From assembly GCA_963732865.1 (NCBI GenBank), contig CAVTBC010000004.1:868001-932000 (forward strand): a stretch of DNA of 64,000 nucleotides. Direction: 5' to 3'. A program made the position numbers and the translations under genes. Positions 50,650 through 60,602 of this stretch are shown one piece after another. The notes beneath the pieces are model-generated. The model was not told where the DNA came from. It was given only the letters and a program-made list of their open reading frames with translations, and made no database searches. How positions within the stretch are numbered: position 1 is the first letter of the stretch; every line of letters starts with the position of its first letter. This DNA comes from JADLGL01 sp963732865. GTDB taxonomy: Bacteria > Pseudomonadota > Alphaproteobacteria > Rhizobiales > Kaistiaceae.

Positions 50650-52212
50650 CTATTGATCCGTGGCGGCCGGCGCGAGCCAGCGTGACAAATGGACATCAAG
50701 CGGGTTGTCCTGCCATCCGGCGAGATCCGGCGCGACGAGGTTGAACGAGGCGTAGTGCATCAGAGGGATTGCCGGTAGGTCGTGCATCAGGCGCCGGTCG
50801 GCGGCGGCAAAGAGCGCGGTCCGCACCGTGCGGTCGGCCGTGATGGCTGCCTCGGCGATCAGCGACTGGAACGTGGCGTCATCATAGCCTGTGACGTTGA
50901 GATCGCCGGCGCCGAACAGCGCCAGGAACTCCGACACGTGTCCGCTGTCCCCGATCCAGGCGACGGTCGCCAGGTCGAAATCGCGGTCGCCCGTCAGATG
51001 GCGATGCTGTTCCGCCGCGGAGCGCGTGATGACATTGACGAGGATACCGACGGCTTCCAGGTCGGTGACGAGTTGCTGTGCTGTGGCCGACTGCTGATCT
51101 CCGTCGCTGACGGCGAGCGTGAGCGTCAGCGGCGTGTCGGCCACATATCCCGCCGCTGCCAGCAGGCTGCGCGCCTCATCCTGACGGTTGGCGGGGACGT
51201 TGGGACCCAGCGCGGCCTCGGCCGGCTGCGATTCGTCCGTGAGGCCGGGCGGCAGGAGCGAAAGGGTGGGGACCATGGCGCCGTGCCAGACATCATCTGC
51301 AAGGGCGATGCGGTCGATCGCCAGCGCCACAGCGAGGCGGAGATCCGGATCGGCGAGGACGCCGCCAACATTGGCGGCGAGGAAGAACGTGCCTGCAAAG
51401 GGCGATTCATGCAGGGCGGCGCCGAACTGGTCCGCGAGGTCGGCCAGCGCGAAGAGCGGCACGTCATTGCTGATCTGAATTTCGCCGTCGGCGAAGGCCG
51501 CAACCGCCCGCTGCCGGTCGTAGCCGCGATAGTGGATGCTGTCATAGGCGATGCTGTCGGCGTCGTGGAAGCGCTCGTTCTTGATGAGCCAAAGGCCGAC
51601 GCCTGGCTCGAAGCCGTCGAAACGGTACGCGCCGTTGAATGGCTGGGTCACGGCGGGGATCGCGGGGAAGACGTGGAAGGCCCGGTGCAGGGGAAGGGCG
51701 GCGGGCAGGGCGAGCAAATTGAGGAAGGCCGGGTCCGGCGCCGCCAGTTCGATCACCAGAGTCCGGGCGTCGGTGGCGTAAACGCCGATGCTGTCTGGTT
51801 GGGCCGTTCCGGCGAGGACGGTAGCGGCGCCGCTAATGGCTTCAAACAGCGGAGCGGCGGGCGCTTCGGTTGCCGGATCGAACAGGCGCTGGAAAGTCTG
51901 CACGAAGTCGGCCGCCGTCACCGGAGATCCGTTCGACCACAGGGCGTCGTCGCGCAGCGAGAAGGTGTAGGTGAGGCGATCGTGCGAGACCGTCCAATGC
52001 GATGCGACGCCGGGAATGAGGTTTCCTGCCGCATCGTAGGTGACAAGCCCCTCATAGAGATCGCGGAGAATATTGGCCTCCGCCGCGGTCGTCGCGCGCT
52101 GGGGATCGAGCGTCACCGGATCGGCGCCATTGCCCCGTTCCAGGACCGTTTGAGCGGTCGCTGTGGCAGCCGAAAGAATAAAAAGGAGAGCGGCGGTAAA
52201 CGCTAATTTCAT
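50650..52212 (-). CDS. Peptide/nickel-type ABC substrate-binding protein
   Basis: A 520-residue periplasmic binding protein of the SBP_bac_5 (OppA/DppA) family. A signal peptide (KLAFTAALLFILSAATATAQ) leads to VLERGNGADPVTLDPQRATT and ANILRDLYEGLVTYDAAGNL, both family signatures, then YTFSLRDDALWSNGSPVTA. The ATG at 52212 is the natural start since it begins the signal peptide. No permease or ATPase genes are adjacent, so the partner transporter is elsewhere. The ligand is probably an oligopeptide. Confidence 0.92.
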   Translation of the reverse strand: MKLAFTAALLFILSAATATAQTVLERGNGADPVTLDPQRATTAAEANILRDLYEGLVTYDAAGNLIPGVASHWTVSHDRLTYTFSLRDDALWSNGSPVTAADFVQTFQRLFDPATEAPAAPLFEAISGAATVLAGTAQPDSIGVYATDARTLVIELAAPDPAFLNLLALPAALPLHRAFHVFPAIPAVTQPFNGAYRFDGFEPGVGLWLIKNERFHDADSIAYDSIHYRGYDRQRAVAAFADGEIQISNDVPLFALADLADQFGAALHESPFAGTFFLAANVGGVLADPDLRLAVALAIDRIALADDVWHGAMVPTLSLLPPGLTDESQPAEAALGPNVPANRQDEARSLLAAAGYVADTPLTLTLAVSDGDQQSATAQQLVTDLEAVGILVNVITRSAAEQHRHLTGDRDFDLATVAWIGDSGHVSEFLALFGAGDLNVTGYDDATFQSLIAEAAITADRTVRTALFAAADRRLMHDLPAIPLMHYASFNLVAPDLAGWQDNPLDVHLSRWLAPAATDQ

Positions 52213-52385
52213 TGTGAAATCGGTGGGAATCGGTGATGAGCGCGACAACCTTAGGCAGCGCGATTGCCGCGGGCAACAACGGCCCGGTATTAACCACCAG
52301 CGCGTTCGGTTAGCGGCAGTGGATGCGGGTTCGTTACGGTTCTGCTAATTTCGTTAAGTCCGCATTCACCATAAGGTTCAACGGT

Positions 52386-53003
52386 ATGGCCGAAGGGCGC
52401 AGTGGCTCCTCTTCAAGCAATGTGCGCAATCTGACCGACGCCATGCGCAAGGTGCGGATCGCCGAGGCCGACCGCTCCGATGGATTCGTGGATTTGCAGG
52501 AAGCCGAGCGCGCAAGGCTGGAGATGCTCGCCGAAGAGATGCGGGACGTCTTCGCGGACGTGCCGGCGGATGATGACCAGTTCATCTTTACGGTCTCGAC
52601 CGGATCGCAACCGCGGCTGTGGATCGATATGACCGCCTTCGTCATGGTCGGGCGTGATCGGCGGACCTATCGCTTTCTCAAGGACACGCGGCTCGGGCGG
52701 ACGGTGATCCTCGAAAGCGCGTCGATCGACGACGTCGCCGATACCGTCACCAACTATGTCGCTGAACGCATCATCGAGCGCGAGCGGGCGCTGGAAGGCG
52801 ATTGGCTGTCGCGCCGGATCAAGCAGGACGCCAAGCGGCGGCCCGATCCCCTTGGCGAGCGTGCGGCCGTCCCGGAGATTGGCCGCAGACGGCGGCTGTT
52901 TGAAGGTAGCGCCACAGGCTGGATCGTCGCCGGTTTTCTCGGCGGCGTGCTGCTCGGCGTCATCGGCCTGCTGATCTACGCCTGGGTGACGGTGCCGCTC
53001 TAA
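52386..53003 (+). CDS. Hypothetical C-terminally anchored membrane protein
   Basis: A 205-residue protein, soluble except for one C-terminal membrane helix (GWIVAGFLGGVLLGVIGLLI). The N-terminal part includes LTDAMRKVRIAEADRSDGFVD and FIFTVSTGSQPRLWIDMTAF, then VMVGRDRRTYRFLKDTRLG. No family is named with confidence; related proteins seem to occur in rhizobia. The ATG at 52386 follows AAGG; an ORF to 52323 is less likely. Its stop overlaps that of the convergent metallophosphoesterase gene. Confidence 0.7.
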   Translation: MAEGRSGSSSSNVRNLTDAMRKVRIAEADRSDGFVDLQEAERARLEMLAEEMRDVFADVPADDDQFIFTVSTGSQPRLWIDMTAFVMVGRDRRTYRFLKDTRLGRTVILESASIDDVADTVTNYVAERIIERERALEGDWLSRRIKQDAKRRPDPLGERAAVPEIGRRRRLFEGSATGWIVAGFLGGVLLGVIGLLIYAWVTVPL

Positions 53004-53986
53004 GTCACGATCTTCGCGGCGCGGGTCCCGACGATCTGGCGATTGGCGATGAGGCCAGCGGGGATGCCCGGCTGGGTGAAGCCGACCGAGGTCATGTCAC
53101 AGGTGAAGGCGCCTGGCTTGCCTCCGATCCTATACAAGTTGAAGGCCGCGGCCGCGCGGATGTTGCCCGGTGGGTTGGTCACCGACGGCACCCCGACCGC
53201 CGGGACCTTGCCGTGCTTGCCGTCGAGATAGACGAGGCTGACCGAGTGAAGGTGCCCATGCAGCACCAGTTCGGCCCCTTCGTCGGCAATCACTTTCAGG
53301 AACTCGTCCGCCTCGACCAGACGCTGGCTGCGATGGGTGACGTCCGGCGCCGGCGGATGATGCAGCAGCACGACCCGGAACAGGCCCTGCCGATGCAGCC
53401 GGCGAAGCGCGAGCGCGAGCATCTCCAACTGGCGTGCGCTGAGATGGCCGGTGGCCATGAAGGGCGCCGTGGCGCGCGCGGTGTTGACGCCGATGATCGC
53501 CGCCGGGCCGCGGCGGCGGATGAAGGGAAACACCACCGTATCGCTGGTTTCGTCGCCGACCATGAAGTCACGCCATTCGCGCCGCGTATGGGCGAGGGCG
53601 CCAGGCACATAGGCATCGTGATTGCCTGGAATGACGGTCACGTCGTGCGGCTCGCCGAGGCGTTCGAGCCAATGACGCGCGCCCTCGATCTCCTCGGGCA
53701 GGGCGAGATTAACGAGGTCGCCGGTGACGGCGATGTGGTCGGGCTTGGCGGCGAGAATGTGCTCGATCAGCTCGATGGCGATCTCGGGCTTGTGCGCGCG
53801 CGAGCGATTACTCTGCCAGTTGATGTAGCCGATCAGCCGCTTGGACAGGAGATGATCGAGGCGCGGGCGCGGGAGCGGACCGAGATGCGGATCGGAGAGA
53901 TGAGCGAGCACGAAATTGTCCCCCCGATCGAAATGGGGCAAGGGCGCAGGGGCCTCCATTTTTTCGGCCAGGTTCTCATCGCTCAT
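53000..53986 (-). CDS. Metallophosphoesterase
   Basis: A 328-residue calcineurin-like phosphoesterase. Metal motifs: LAHLSDPHLGPL, AVTGDLVNLALP, VIPGNHDAYVPG, VVLLHHPPAP and LVLHGHLHSVSL. The residues PEEIEGARHWLERLG between motifs II and III are typical of cyclic-nucleotide-type phosphodiesterases such as CpdA-like proteins, but the substrate is not assignable. The C-terminal ~50 residues are extra relative to a minimal domain. Confidence 0.85.
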   Translation of the reverse strand: MSDENLAEKMEAPAPLPHFDRGDNFVLAHLSDPHLGPLPRPRLDHLLSKRLIGYINWQSNRSRAHKPEIAIELIEHILAAKPDHIAVTGDLVNLALPEEIEGARHWLERLGEPHDVTVIPGNHDAYVPGALAHTRREWRDFMVGDETSDTVVFPFIRRRGPAAIIGVNTARATAPFMATGHLSARQLEMLALALRRLHRQGLFRVVLLHHPPAPDVTHRSQRLVEADEFLKVIADEGAELVLHGHLHSVSLVYLDGKHGKVPAVGVPSVTNPPGNIRAAAAFNLYRIGGKPGAFTCDMTSVGFTQPGIPAGLIANRQIVGTRAAKIVT

Positions 53987-54354
53987 GAGGCGAATTCATT
54001 CCCCGAGGTTTCGCCGCCGGGCCTTCGCTGGCGGCCGTCACTGTGACTAATATGGCGCATCGGGGACCGTTCTGCGAGGGTCGCGTGACACGGTGGGGCG
54101 ATTCTGCCGGATTCAGCGTGTCGCGATGCGCGCCAGATGCGCAAGGGTGCTCAAGCGCAAGCCGCGGAAATCGCATCGGTCTGGACGGTTTCTCCCGCGC
54201 ATGTTACCGCGCCTCCGATTTTTCGGAGATGGTTGAGATGATCCGACGACGACGCCGTGGCGACCAGAGGTCGTCTGTCCTGCCGCCACCGTCGGAGCGT
54301 TAGCCAAATCGCGCGAAGGCGGTCCCCGCACCTGCCTGAAGAGCGCGTTTTCTC
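53987..54354. other. Intergenic region with a small hairpin
   Basis: 368 bases between divergent genes. A perfect 6-bp hairpin CTCCGA-TTTT-TCGGAG lies at 54213-54228, without a T-run after it. Short reading frames here lack family features and ribosome-binding sites. Nothing else stands out. Confidence 0.5.
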
Positions 54355-54861
54355 ATGAACAGCAAGCCGCCTTTCGTCATCCGGCCTGAAGCGCCGGACG
54401 ACAATCCCGCGATCGAAATCCTGAACGATGTCGCCTTTGGCCCGGGACGCTTTGCGCGCGCCGCCTATCGTTTGCGCGAGGGCGTGCCGCACGAGGCGCC
54501 GCTTTCCTTCGTCGGCGATGTCGACGGCCGGGTCATCGGTTCGGTGCGTCTGACCCGTACGCTCATCGGTGATCGTCCAGCGCTGCTGCTCGGCCCGCTG
54601 GCGGTCGAACCGGCATGGAAAGACAAGGGCTGCGGCAAAGCGCTGGTGCGGACGGCGGTGGCGGCCGCTCGCCTGCAGGGGCATCGCCTGATCCTTCTCG
54701 TCGGTGACGAGCCCTACTACGGACCGCTTGGCTTTCGCCGCGTTGAGCCGCGCGGGGCGGTCGTCATGCCCGGACCGGTCGATCCGGAGCGGGTGTTGGT
54801 GGCGGAGCTGGTTCCAGGCGCCGCCGAGGGCCTGGCAGGCCTGGCCGGGCGCGCGGCCTAG
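54355..54861 (+). CDS. GNAT family N-acetyltransferase
   Basis: A 168-residue GNAT protein of the predicted N-acetyltransferase YhbS type. LLGPLAVEPAWKDKGCGKAL is the acetyl-CoA binding motif A and LVGDEPYYGPLGFRRV is the following motif typical of this group. The N-terminal FVIRPEAPDDNPAIEILND fits the fold. Substrate unknown. It shares the CTAG stop overlap with the convergent vWA-like gene. Confidence 0.88.
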   Translation: MNSKPPFVIRPEAPDDNPAIEILNDVAFGPGRFARAAYRLREGVPHEAPLSFVGDVDGRVIGSVRLTRTLIGDRPALLLGPLAVEPAWKDKGCGKALVRTAVAAARLQGHRLILLVGDEPYYGPLGFRRVEPRGAVVMPGPVDPERVLVAELVPGAAEGLAGLAGRAA

Positions 54862-56918
54862 CGGCCTTCGCGGAACCAGGTGACGGCCAGCAGGCCGGCG
54901 AGAATGGCAAGGCCGAGGAGCCCGGCGAAGAGCGGAATGCGGTTGATGCCGAGCAGCGTGCTGGCGTCGGTCATGCGGATGCCGAGCCAATCGCCGCCGC
55001 CATAATTGCTGCCGGCGTTGATCTGCACGATGCGCGGGAGATCGGTCCCGTCAGGACCGATCCGGCCGATATGGCCATTGGTGTCATCGACCACCGGCCG
55101 GAGCACGTCCTCGGTCGACATCGGATCGGTGAATTCGCGCGCATTGGCGGGGCCGACGCTGACGACGGCGACGCGGTCGCCTTGCTCGACGCGCCAGAGA
55201 CCGAGCGCGTTGGTGGCGATTTGCGTCCGCCACAGGCCCGGTTCGACCTGCGCCAGGGTCACTTGCTGATCAGTGCCGTCCGGCGCGTGAACGGTGACCG
55301 GATCGACAGTGTCGGCCATCGTCTGCCGCTCGATCGTCAGGGTGCCGTTATCAGCGGTGGCGCGGAGGGCCTCCTCGGCGAGGTCGGGCTCCTGCATCAG
55401 CCAATGTGCGATACGACGGAGCAGATCGACATAAGGGCCGCCGCCTTCATAGCCGCGCGCCCACAGCCAGGCCTGATCCGACATCAGCATGGCGACGCGG
55501 CCCTGGCCTTCATGGCCGAGGATGAGGAGCGGCAGTCCGTTGGCGCCTGCCATGACGACCTCGCCCGTGGGGTTGACCGCTTCGGCCTGGCTGAACCAGC
55601 GGCTCCAGGCGGGCGGATCGGACTGGCCGCCGGGCAGGTCCCGCGTTACCGGATGGCGCTGACCGAGGTCGGTGATTGTTGGCAGAAAAGGCACGTCGAC
55701 CATCGTGCCGGTCGGCGTTGCCGGCAGGACGGCTGCGAGGCCGGTGCTGTAGATGCTGGTTGGTCCGGCATCGTCGGGGCCGGCGGCGATCAGCAGCGCG
55801 CCGCCGCCTTCCACGTAGCGGGCGATGTTGTTGAAATATCCTTGCGGCAGCGGGCCCTGATCCTGGTAGCGGTCGAAAATGATGAGGTCGAAATCGTTCA
55901 GCTTGTCGACAAAGAGTTCCTGGGTCGGGAAGGCGATCAGGGCCAATTCGTCGGGCGGCGTCGCGTCGAATTTGTCGGCGGGGCGCAGGATCGTGAAGTG
56001 AATGAGATCGACGGCGGGGTCCGATTTGAGCAGGTCGCGCCAGGTGCGCTCGCCGGCATGCGGTTCGCCCGAGACGAGTAGCACGCGCAGGTTCTGGCGG
56101 ATGCCGTCCAGCGTCACGACGGCGCGGTTGTTGATGTCGGTGAGTTCGCCGGCCAGCGGTTCGGCGACGAATTCGAGCACCATGTTGCCGGCATGGGGAA
56201 CGGTGAACTGATAGGTCTGCGGCTGACCGATGGTCGCCAGTTGCTGCTGCACCAACTCGCCGTCGCGATAGACGCCCACGGCCACGGTGCCGGCGTCGCG
56301 CGTGCCGTCATCGACGACGCGATAGGTGATCGTCTGGTCCTCATCGACGATGCCGAAGCGCGGTGCGGTGTCGATGACGACGCGGCGGTCGGTTTCGTCG
56401 CTGCGGCCGGTGATGAGCGCGTGCAGCGGCGCGCCGCCAAGATCGGCCCCGGTTTGCGGCGTGTCGTGCACTTCGCCATCGGTGAGCATGATGATCGCGC
56501 CGACGCGGTCCGGCGGCACATCGGCGAGGCCGGCATTGGCGGCGGCGAAGAGCTGCGTCCCGTCTGTGCCGGCATTGGGCGGAACGGTGATGGTGCGGAC
56601 GTCGACCCCGTCGATCGCGCCGAGCCTGGCAGCCAAGGTGGCCGCCGCCGTGTCCGTCGCCTCGCTGCGCGTCTCCAAGGTTTGGCTGGCGCTGTGATCG
56701 ACGACGAGCGCCACGACGGTGGGTAGCGGATCGCGCCTCTGCGAGACGACGACCGGATTGAGCAGCGCGACGGTGAGCGCCGCCACGGCCAACGTCCGCA
56801 GCCATGCGGCGGGAGCGCGGCGATAGATGGCGAGGGCGAGCAGGGCGATGCCGACGGTGCCCAAGAGGATGACGAGCCAGACCGGCACCACCGGCGCGAA
56901 GTCGACCGACCACCTCAT
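54858..56918 (-). CDS. Membrane protein with vWA-like and amidotransferase-like domains
   Basis: A 686-residue membrane protein. Two N-terminal helices (WLVILLGTVGIALLALAIY and LRTLAVAALTVALLNPVVV) precede a vWA-like domain with ALVVDHSASQTL, an Asp-x-Ser-x-Ser-like metal site. A class I amidotransferase-like segment follows (FDLIIFDRYQDQGPL, YVEGGGALLIAAGPDD), and a single helix ends the protein. It is the last gene of the moxR-DUF58-DUF4159 operon, entered by a four-base ATGA overlap. The operon type is common in alphaproteobacteria; its role is not established. Confidence 0.83.
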   Translation of the reverse strand: MRWSVDFAPVVPVWLVILLGTVGIALLALAIYRRAPAAWLRTLAVAALTVALLNPVVVSQRRDPLPTVVALVVDHSASQTLETRSEATDTAAATLAARLGAIDGVDVRTITVPPNAGTDGTQLFAAANAGLADVPPDRVGAIIMLTDGEVHDTPQTGADLGGAPLHALITGRSDETDRRVVIDTAPRFGIVDEDQTITYRVVDDGTRDAGTVAVGVYRDGELVQQQLATIGQPQTYQFTVPHAGNMVLEFVAEPLAGELTDINNRAVVTLDGIRQNLRVLLVSGEPHAGERTWRDLLKSDPAVDLIHFTILRPADKFDATPPDELALIAFPTQELFVDKLNDFDLIIFDRYQDQGPLPQGYFNNIARYVEGGGALLIAAGPDDAGPTSIYSTGLAAVLPATPTGTMVDVPFLPTITDLGQRHPVTRDLPGGQSDPPAWSRWFSQAEAVNPTGEVVMAGANGLPLLILGHEGQGRVAMLMSDQAWLWARGYEGGGPYVDLLRRIAHWLMQEPDLAEEALRATADNGTLTIERQTMADTVDPVTVHAPDGTDQQVTLAQVEPGLWRTQIATNALGLWRVEQGDRVAVVSVGPANAREFTDPMSTEDVLRPVVDDTNGHIGRIGPDGTDLPRIVQINAGSNYGGGDWLGIRMTDASTLLGINRIPLFAGLLGLAILAGLLAVTWFREGR

Positions 56919-59683
56919 TGGCCAAGCCTCTGCAGGAGGTCAGGCACATGGATCTGGTCGGATTTGTAATTTCCGGTCAGCGCGTACATCACGATGTTGA
57001 CCCCGGCGCGGAAGGCATATTCGCGCTGGCGGGTGTCGGTCGTGACGAGCGGGAAGAGATAGGCGCCGGTGCCGTCGATGGCCCAGGCGCCGGCGAGGTC
57101 GTTGCTGGTGATGAGGACGGGACTGACGCCATCGGATGGGCGGACCGGGCGTTCGATGCCGTCATTGGGCGGAGGGGTGGTCGCCTCGACCCAGAAGTCG
57201 CCGCCGGCGTAGCGGCCAGGGAAATTGTCGAGCAGATAATATGACTTGGTGATGACGTGGTCGGACGGCACCGGCTCGAGCGGCGGGATGTCGAGGGCGA
57301 GCAGAATCTCGCGCAGCCGTGCCGCGGCCGGCGTGCTGGTCTGGTTGAGGTCGGCGCCCGCGCGCTGCAATTGATCGGCGGTGTCGAAAAGGACGATGCC
57401 GCCATTCCGCATATAGTCGTCGATGCGTGTCAGCGCGGTCTCATCGGGCATCGGGGCGTCGGCGGTGACGCGCCAATAGATGAGCGGGAAGAAGGCGAGT
57501 TCGTCGGTGTCGATATTGACGCCGATCGGATCGCCCGGCTCGAACGAGGTGCGCTGAGTGAGGATCCAGGTGAGGCCGGTCAGCCCTGCGCGGCTGATAT
57601 TGTCGCTCGCCGCGTCGCCGGTGACGACATAGGCAAGCGCGGTGCGGTTGGCCGCGGTCATGGCGAATTGGTCCGCTGCCGTCAGGGCCTGAGCATCGGC
57701 ATGATGCGGCAGGCCGGGCAGCACCAGGACAGCCAGCGCCAAGGCCGCGAACTGAGCGCGGCGGCGGCCGAAGCCGGAAAGCCAGAGCACCGCCAGCGTG
57801 TCGATCAGCAGAAGCGCCAGCGCTGCAGCGAAGAGCCAGGGTGCGATGTTGCTCGGGGCGGCGCCAGGATAGGGGGCCGTCGCCGCACCGGGGATCGAGG
57901 CCGCATCGAACGGTGCCAGCACGTCATCGGCGGAGAGAAGGCTGATGGCCCGGAAGGCTTCGTCGGTGCCGTAGAGGCCAGGCGGATGCGCCGGATCGAC
58001 GGTGATGGCGGCGAGGCCGGCAGGGATCGGCTGGGCCGTGTCGGGCGGATCGGCGAAGCGGCCGAAGCCGTCGAGCAGGCGATAGGGCAGGAGCGCGTTG
58101 TCGGAGCCGGTCTGGCTGTTGCCGGATGGGGCGTTGGCGAGTTCGACGACGCGCCGCAGCATGTCGACGAAGACGCCGGACAGCGGCAGGTTCGACCAGC
58201 TTGTGTCTCCGGTCACGTGGAAGAGGACGGTCAGGCCGTCGCCATTGGGCGCGCCTGTCACGAGCGGCGTTCCGTCGGCGAGGACGGCCCAGATGCGGTC
58301 GGTCAGTTCGGCGTCCGGTTCGGCCAGAACCTGCCGCTCGACTAACACATCGGCGGGTACGGCGAGGCCGAAGAACGGGCTGGTGGCTGGATAGGGACCA
58401 AGAGGCTGTGGCTCCTCCCACGACAAGGCCCCGCCGAGGATGCGGCCGCCCTCGCGCAGATGCACCGGGATCAGCGTCGGGTTGGACGCGGCAAGATGGG
58501 GTCCGGCGAACCGGATGAGCGTGCCGCCATTGGCGACCCAGGTGGCGAGTTGCGCCTCGCTTTCGGCGGGCAGGGTACCGACATCGGCAAGGATGATGAC
58601 CGATAGGCCGGCGTTGATCATGCCGCCAAGCGAGGTGGCGATGTCGCCGCTTCCCTGCTGCACGTCGGCGAAGGGCGCGAGGGCGCGGGTCAGGAAATAT
58701 TGCGCCGACAGGAGCGGCTGGGCATTCGGCTCGTCGGAGATGATGCCGACGGTGCGGCGGCGATAGCGGTCGTCGAGCAGTTGGACGGCGCCGGCAGTGG
58801 CTTGCCCGCTGATCTCGAGGCGGACGATTTCGTTACGCAGTTCCGTAGGCAGATCGAAGGCCGCTTCGGCGGTTGTCGCACCGGTGTCGAAATGGAAGTC
58901 GGCCTCGCCGATGGCGCGACCGCGGAGGTCGCGGGCGATGACGACGCCGTCGGCGCCGTCGCCGTCGCCGCGGCGAAGGACCGGGACGGTCAGCCCTTCG
59001 GCGTCGTTGGTCGGGGAGCCGAGGCCGAAGAGGGCAGCACCGGTGTCGGCATAGACCGTCACCGGTCCGTCGACGGCGTCGGCCAGGAACGCTGCGAAAG
59101 CATCGGCGCCATCGCCGCCAAGCCCATCGGACAGCCACGCCGCGCCGCCGAAGTTCGCCGTCTGCGCAATGGTTTCGAGCTGTGGCAGGAGCTCGTCGTA
59201 GCGCGCGCCGAATGGCTGGGGTTGCAGCGCTGCGAGGCGGTTGGCGATGTCGGTCGGATCGGTCGGCGCCACGATATCGCCCGGCCCGCCGGCGGTGGGA
59301 ACGAGGGCAACGGGGCGCTCTGCGTCTTCGGCCATGGCGACGATCGCCAGCGCCGCGTCCCGCTCTTTCGTCCAATTGCGCGCCGAGGCCCAGCTGTTAT
59401 CGACGACGAGCAGCAGCGGTCCGTCGCCCGGCGCTTCGTTCACCGAACCGGACAGAGTGGGGCCAGCCAGCGCCAGGATCAGCAGCCCCGCTAGAGCGAG
59501 GCGGATCGCCGTCAGCCACCAGGGCGTCCGCGCCGAGGTTTCCTGCCGCTGCTCGATTTCGGCGACCATGCGCGTCGGCGGGAAGATTTCCGCCTTCGGG
59601 CGCGGCGGGGTCAGGCGGAGCAGCCACCAGATCGCCGGCAATGCGATGAGGGCGAAAAGAACGGCCGGCGCCGCGAAGCTCAT
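56915..59683 (-). CDS. BatA-like N-terminus with C-terminal DUF4159 domain
   Basis: A 922-residue membrane protein. The N-terminus (SFAAPAVLFALIALPAIWWL, RLTPPRPKAEIFPP) and the second helix (AIRLALAGLLILALAGP) are like those of BatA/aerotolerance proteins. A large extracytoplasmic region with vWA-like and amidotransferase-like stretches leads to a third helix near residue 620-650. The C-terminal ~210 residues form DUF4159 (TALAYVVTGDAASDNISRAG, then ELAFFPLIYWRVT). It overlaps the DUF58 and vWA-like genes by four bases each, showing tight coupling. Confidence 0.85.
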   Translation of the reverse strand: MSFAAPAVLFALIALPAIWWLLRLTPPRPKAEIFPPTRMVAEIEQRQETSARTPWWLTAIRLALAGLLILALAGPTLSGSVNEAPGDGPLLLVVDNSWASARNWTKERDAALAIVAMAEDAERPVALVPTAGGPGDIVAPTDPTDIANRLAALQPQPFGARYDELLPQLETIAQTANFGGAAWLSDGLGGDGADAFAAFLADAVDGPVTVYADTGAALFGLGSPTNDAEGLTVPVLRRGDGDGADGVVIARDLRGRAIGEADFHFDTGATTAEAAFDLPTELRNEIVRLEISGQATAGAVQLLDDRYRRRTVGIISDEPNAQPLLSAQYFLTRALAPFADVQQGSGDIATSLGGMINAGLSVIILADVGTLPAESEAQLATWVANGGTLIRFAGPHLAASNPTLIPVHLREGGRILGGALSWEEPQPLGPYPATSPFFGLAVPADVLVERQVLAEPDAELTDRIWAVLADGTPLVTGAPNGDGLTVLFHVTGDTSWSNLPLSGVFVDMLRRVVELANAPSGNSQTGSDNALLPYRLLDGFGRFADPPDTAQPIPAGLAAITVDPAHPPGLYGTDEAFRAISLLSADDVLAPFDAASIPGAATAPYPGAAPSNIAPWLFAAALALLLIDTLAVLWLSGFGRRRAQFAALALAVLVLPGLPHHADAQALTAADQFAMTAANRTALAYVVTGDAASDNISRAGLTGLTWILTQRTSFEPGDPIGVNIDTDELAFFPLIYWRVTADAPMPDETALTRIDDYMRNGGIVLFDTADQLQRAGADLNQTSTPAAARLREILLALDIPPLEPVPSDHVITKSYYLLDNFPGRYAGGDFWVEATTPPPNDGIERPVRPSDGVSPVLITSNDLAGAWAIDGTGAYLFPLVTTDTRQREYAFRAGVNIVMYALTGNYKSDQIHVPDLLQRLGQ

Positions 59684-60597
59684 GCAGCGCGGCCCGTCCG
59701 CCGGATCGCCGTGCTGCGATCGGACAGATGCATGTGCAGGGCGAGGAGGGGCTCGATGGCGGGCCGGTCGGTGCGGTGGATCAGCAGCGTCCAGTCCCGT
59801 GCCCGGCAGATTTCGCGCAGGCGATCGCGCCTTTCCTCAAGCCGAAGACGATAGGCGGCGCGCACCGTCTCGGCCTTGCCGACGATGTGGCGGAAGCCGG
59901 TCTCCGGGTCTTCGAATTCAGTGCGCCCGGAATAGGGGAAGGTCTCCTCGATCGGGTCGACGATCTGGACGAGGTGCGCCCGCGCGCCGGTCGCTGCGAC
60001 GGCGTCGAGCCGCTGTTCGATCGTCGCGATCGGGTCGAGGAAGTCGGTGAGGATGACGAGATCGGAATAGCGCCGCAGCTGGCCGGTGTCGGGCCAGTCG
60101 CTCAGATCGCCGGCGGCCATGGTGGCGGCGATCTTCTCGGCGGCGATCCGCGACAGCAGCGGCCGGCCATGGCCGAGCAGACCGACGCGCTCGCCGCCAC
60201 GGGCGAGGAGATCGGCCAGCGCCAGGGTCAGAATCACGGCGCGGGACCGCTTGTCGGTGAGGGCAAGGCGCGAGCGGAAGGCCATCGAGCCGGAGAGGTC
60301 GGGGGCGAGCCACAGCGTGTGCGCCGCCTCCCATTCCTTCTCGCGGACATAGAGATGCTCGTCGCGGGCCGAGCGGCGCCAGTCGATCGAGCCGGCCGTT
60401 TCGCCGGAGATGAAGGGTCGGAATTGCCAGAAGGTTTCGCCGGGGCCGGCGCGCCGGCGGCCGTGCCAGCCGGCGAGGATGGTCGAGGTGATGCGCCGCG
60501 CTTCGACAAGCAGGGCAGGCATCGCGGCGCCGAGGGTCTTCGCCTCCGGCAGCTCGGCCGCGTGGCCGGCATGTCTCGCGATGCGCTGGTCGGCCAT
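59680..60597 (-). CDS. DUF58 domain protein
   Basis: A 305-residue protein of the DUF58 family. The signature RPFISGETAGSIDWRRSARD followed by EHLYVREKEWEAAHTLWLAP is clear, and a vWA-like fold with LSGSMAF follows. DUF58 proteins accompany MoxR ATPases and are thought to act in membrane-protein or complex maturation. It begins five bases after moxR ends. Confidence 0.92.
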   Translation of the reverse strand: MADQRIARHAGHAAELPEAKTLGAAMPALLVEARRITSTILAGWHGRRRAGPGETFWQFRPFISGETAGSIDWRRSARDEHLYVREKEWEAAHTLWLAPDLSGSMAFRSRLALTDKRSRAVILTLALADLLARGGERVGLLGHGRPLLSRIAAEKIAATMAAGDLSDWPDTGQLRRYSDLVILTDFLDPIATIEQRLDAVAATGARAHLVQIVDPIEETFPYSGRTEFEDPETGFRHIVGKAETVRAAYRLRLEERRDRLREICRARDWTLLIHRTDRPAIEPLLALHMHLSDRSTAIRRTGRAA

Positions 60598-60602
60598 TCC
60601 GT

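Noticed and set aside
54043..54303. 86-residue plus-strand frame in the intergenic region
   Set aside because: No ribosome site or recognisable feature; it runs through a hairpin and an arginine-rich stretch.
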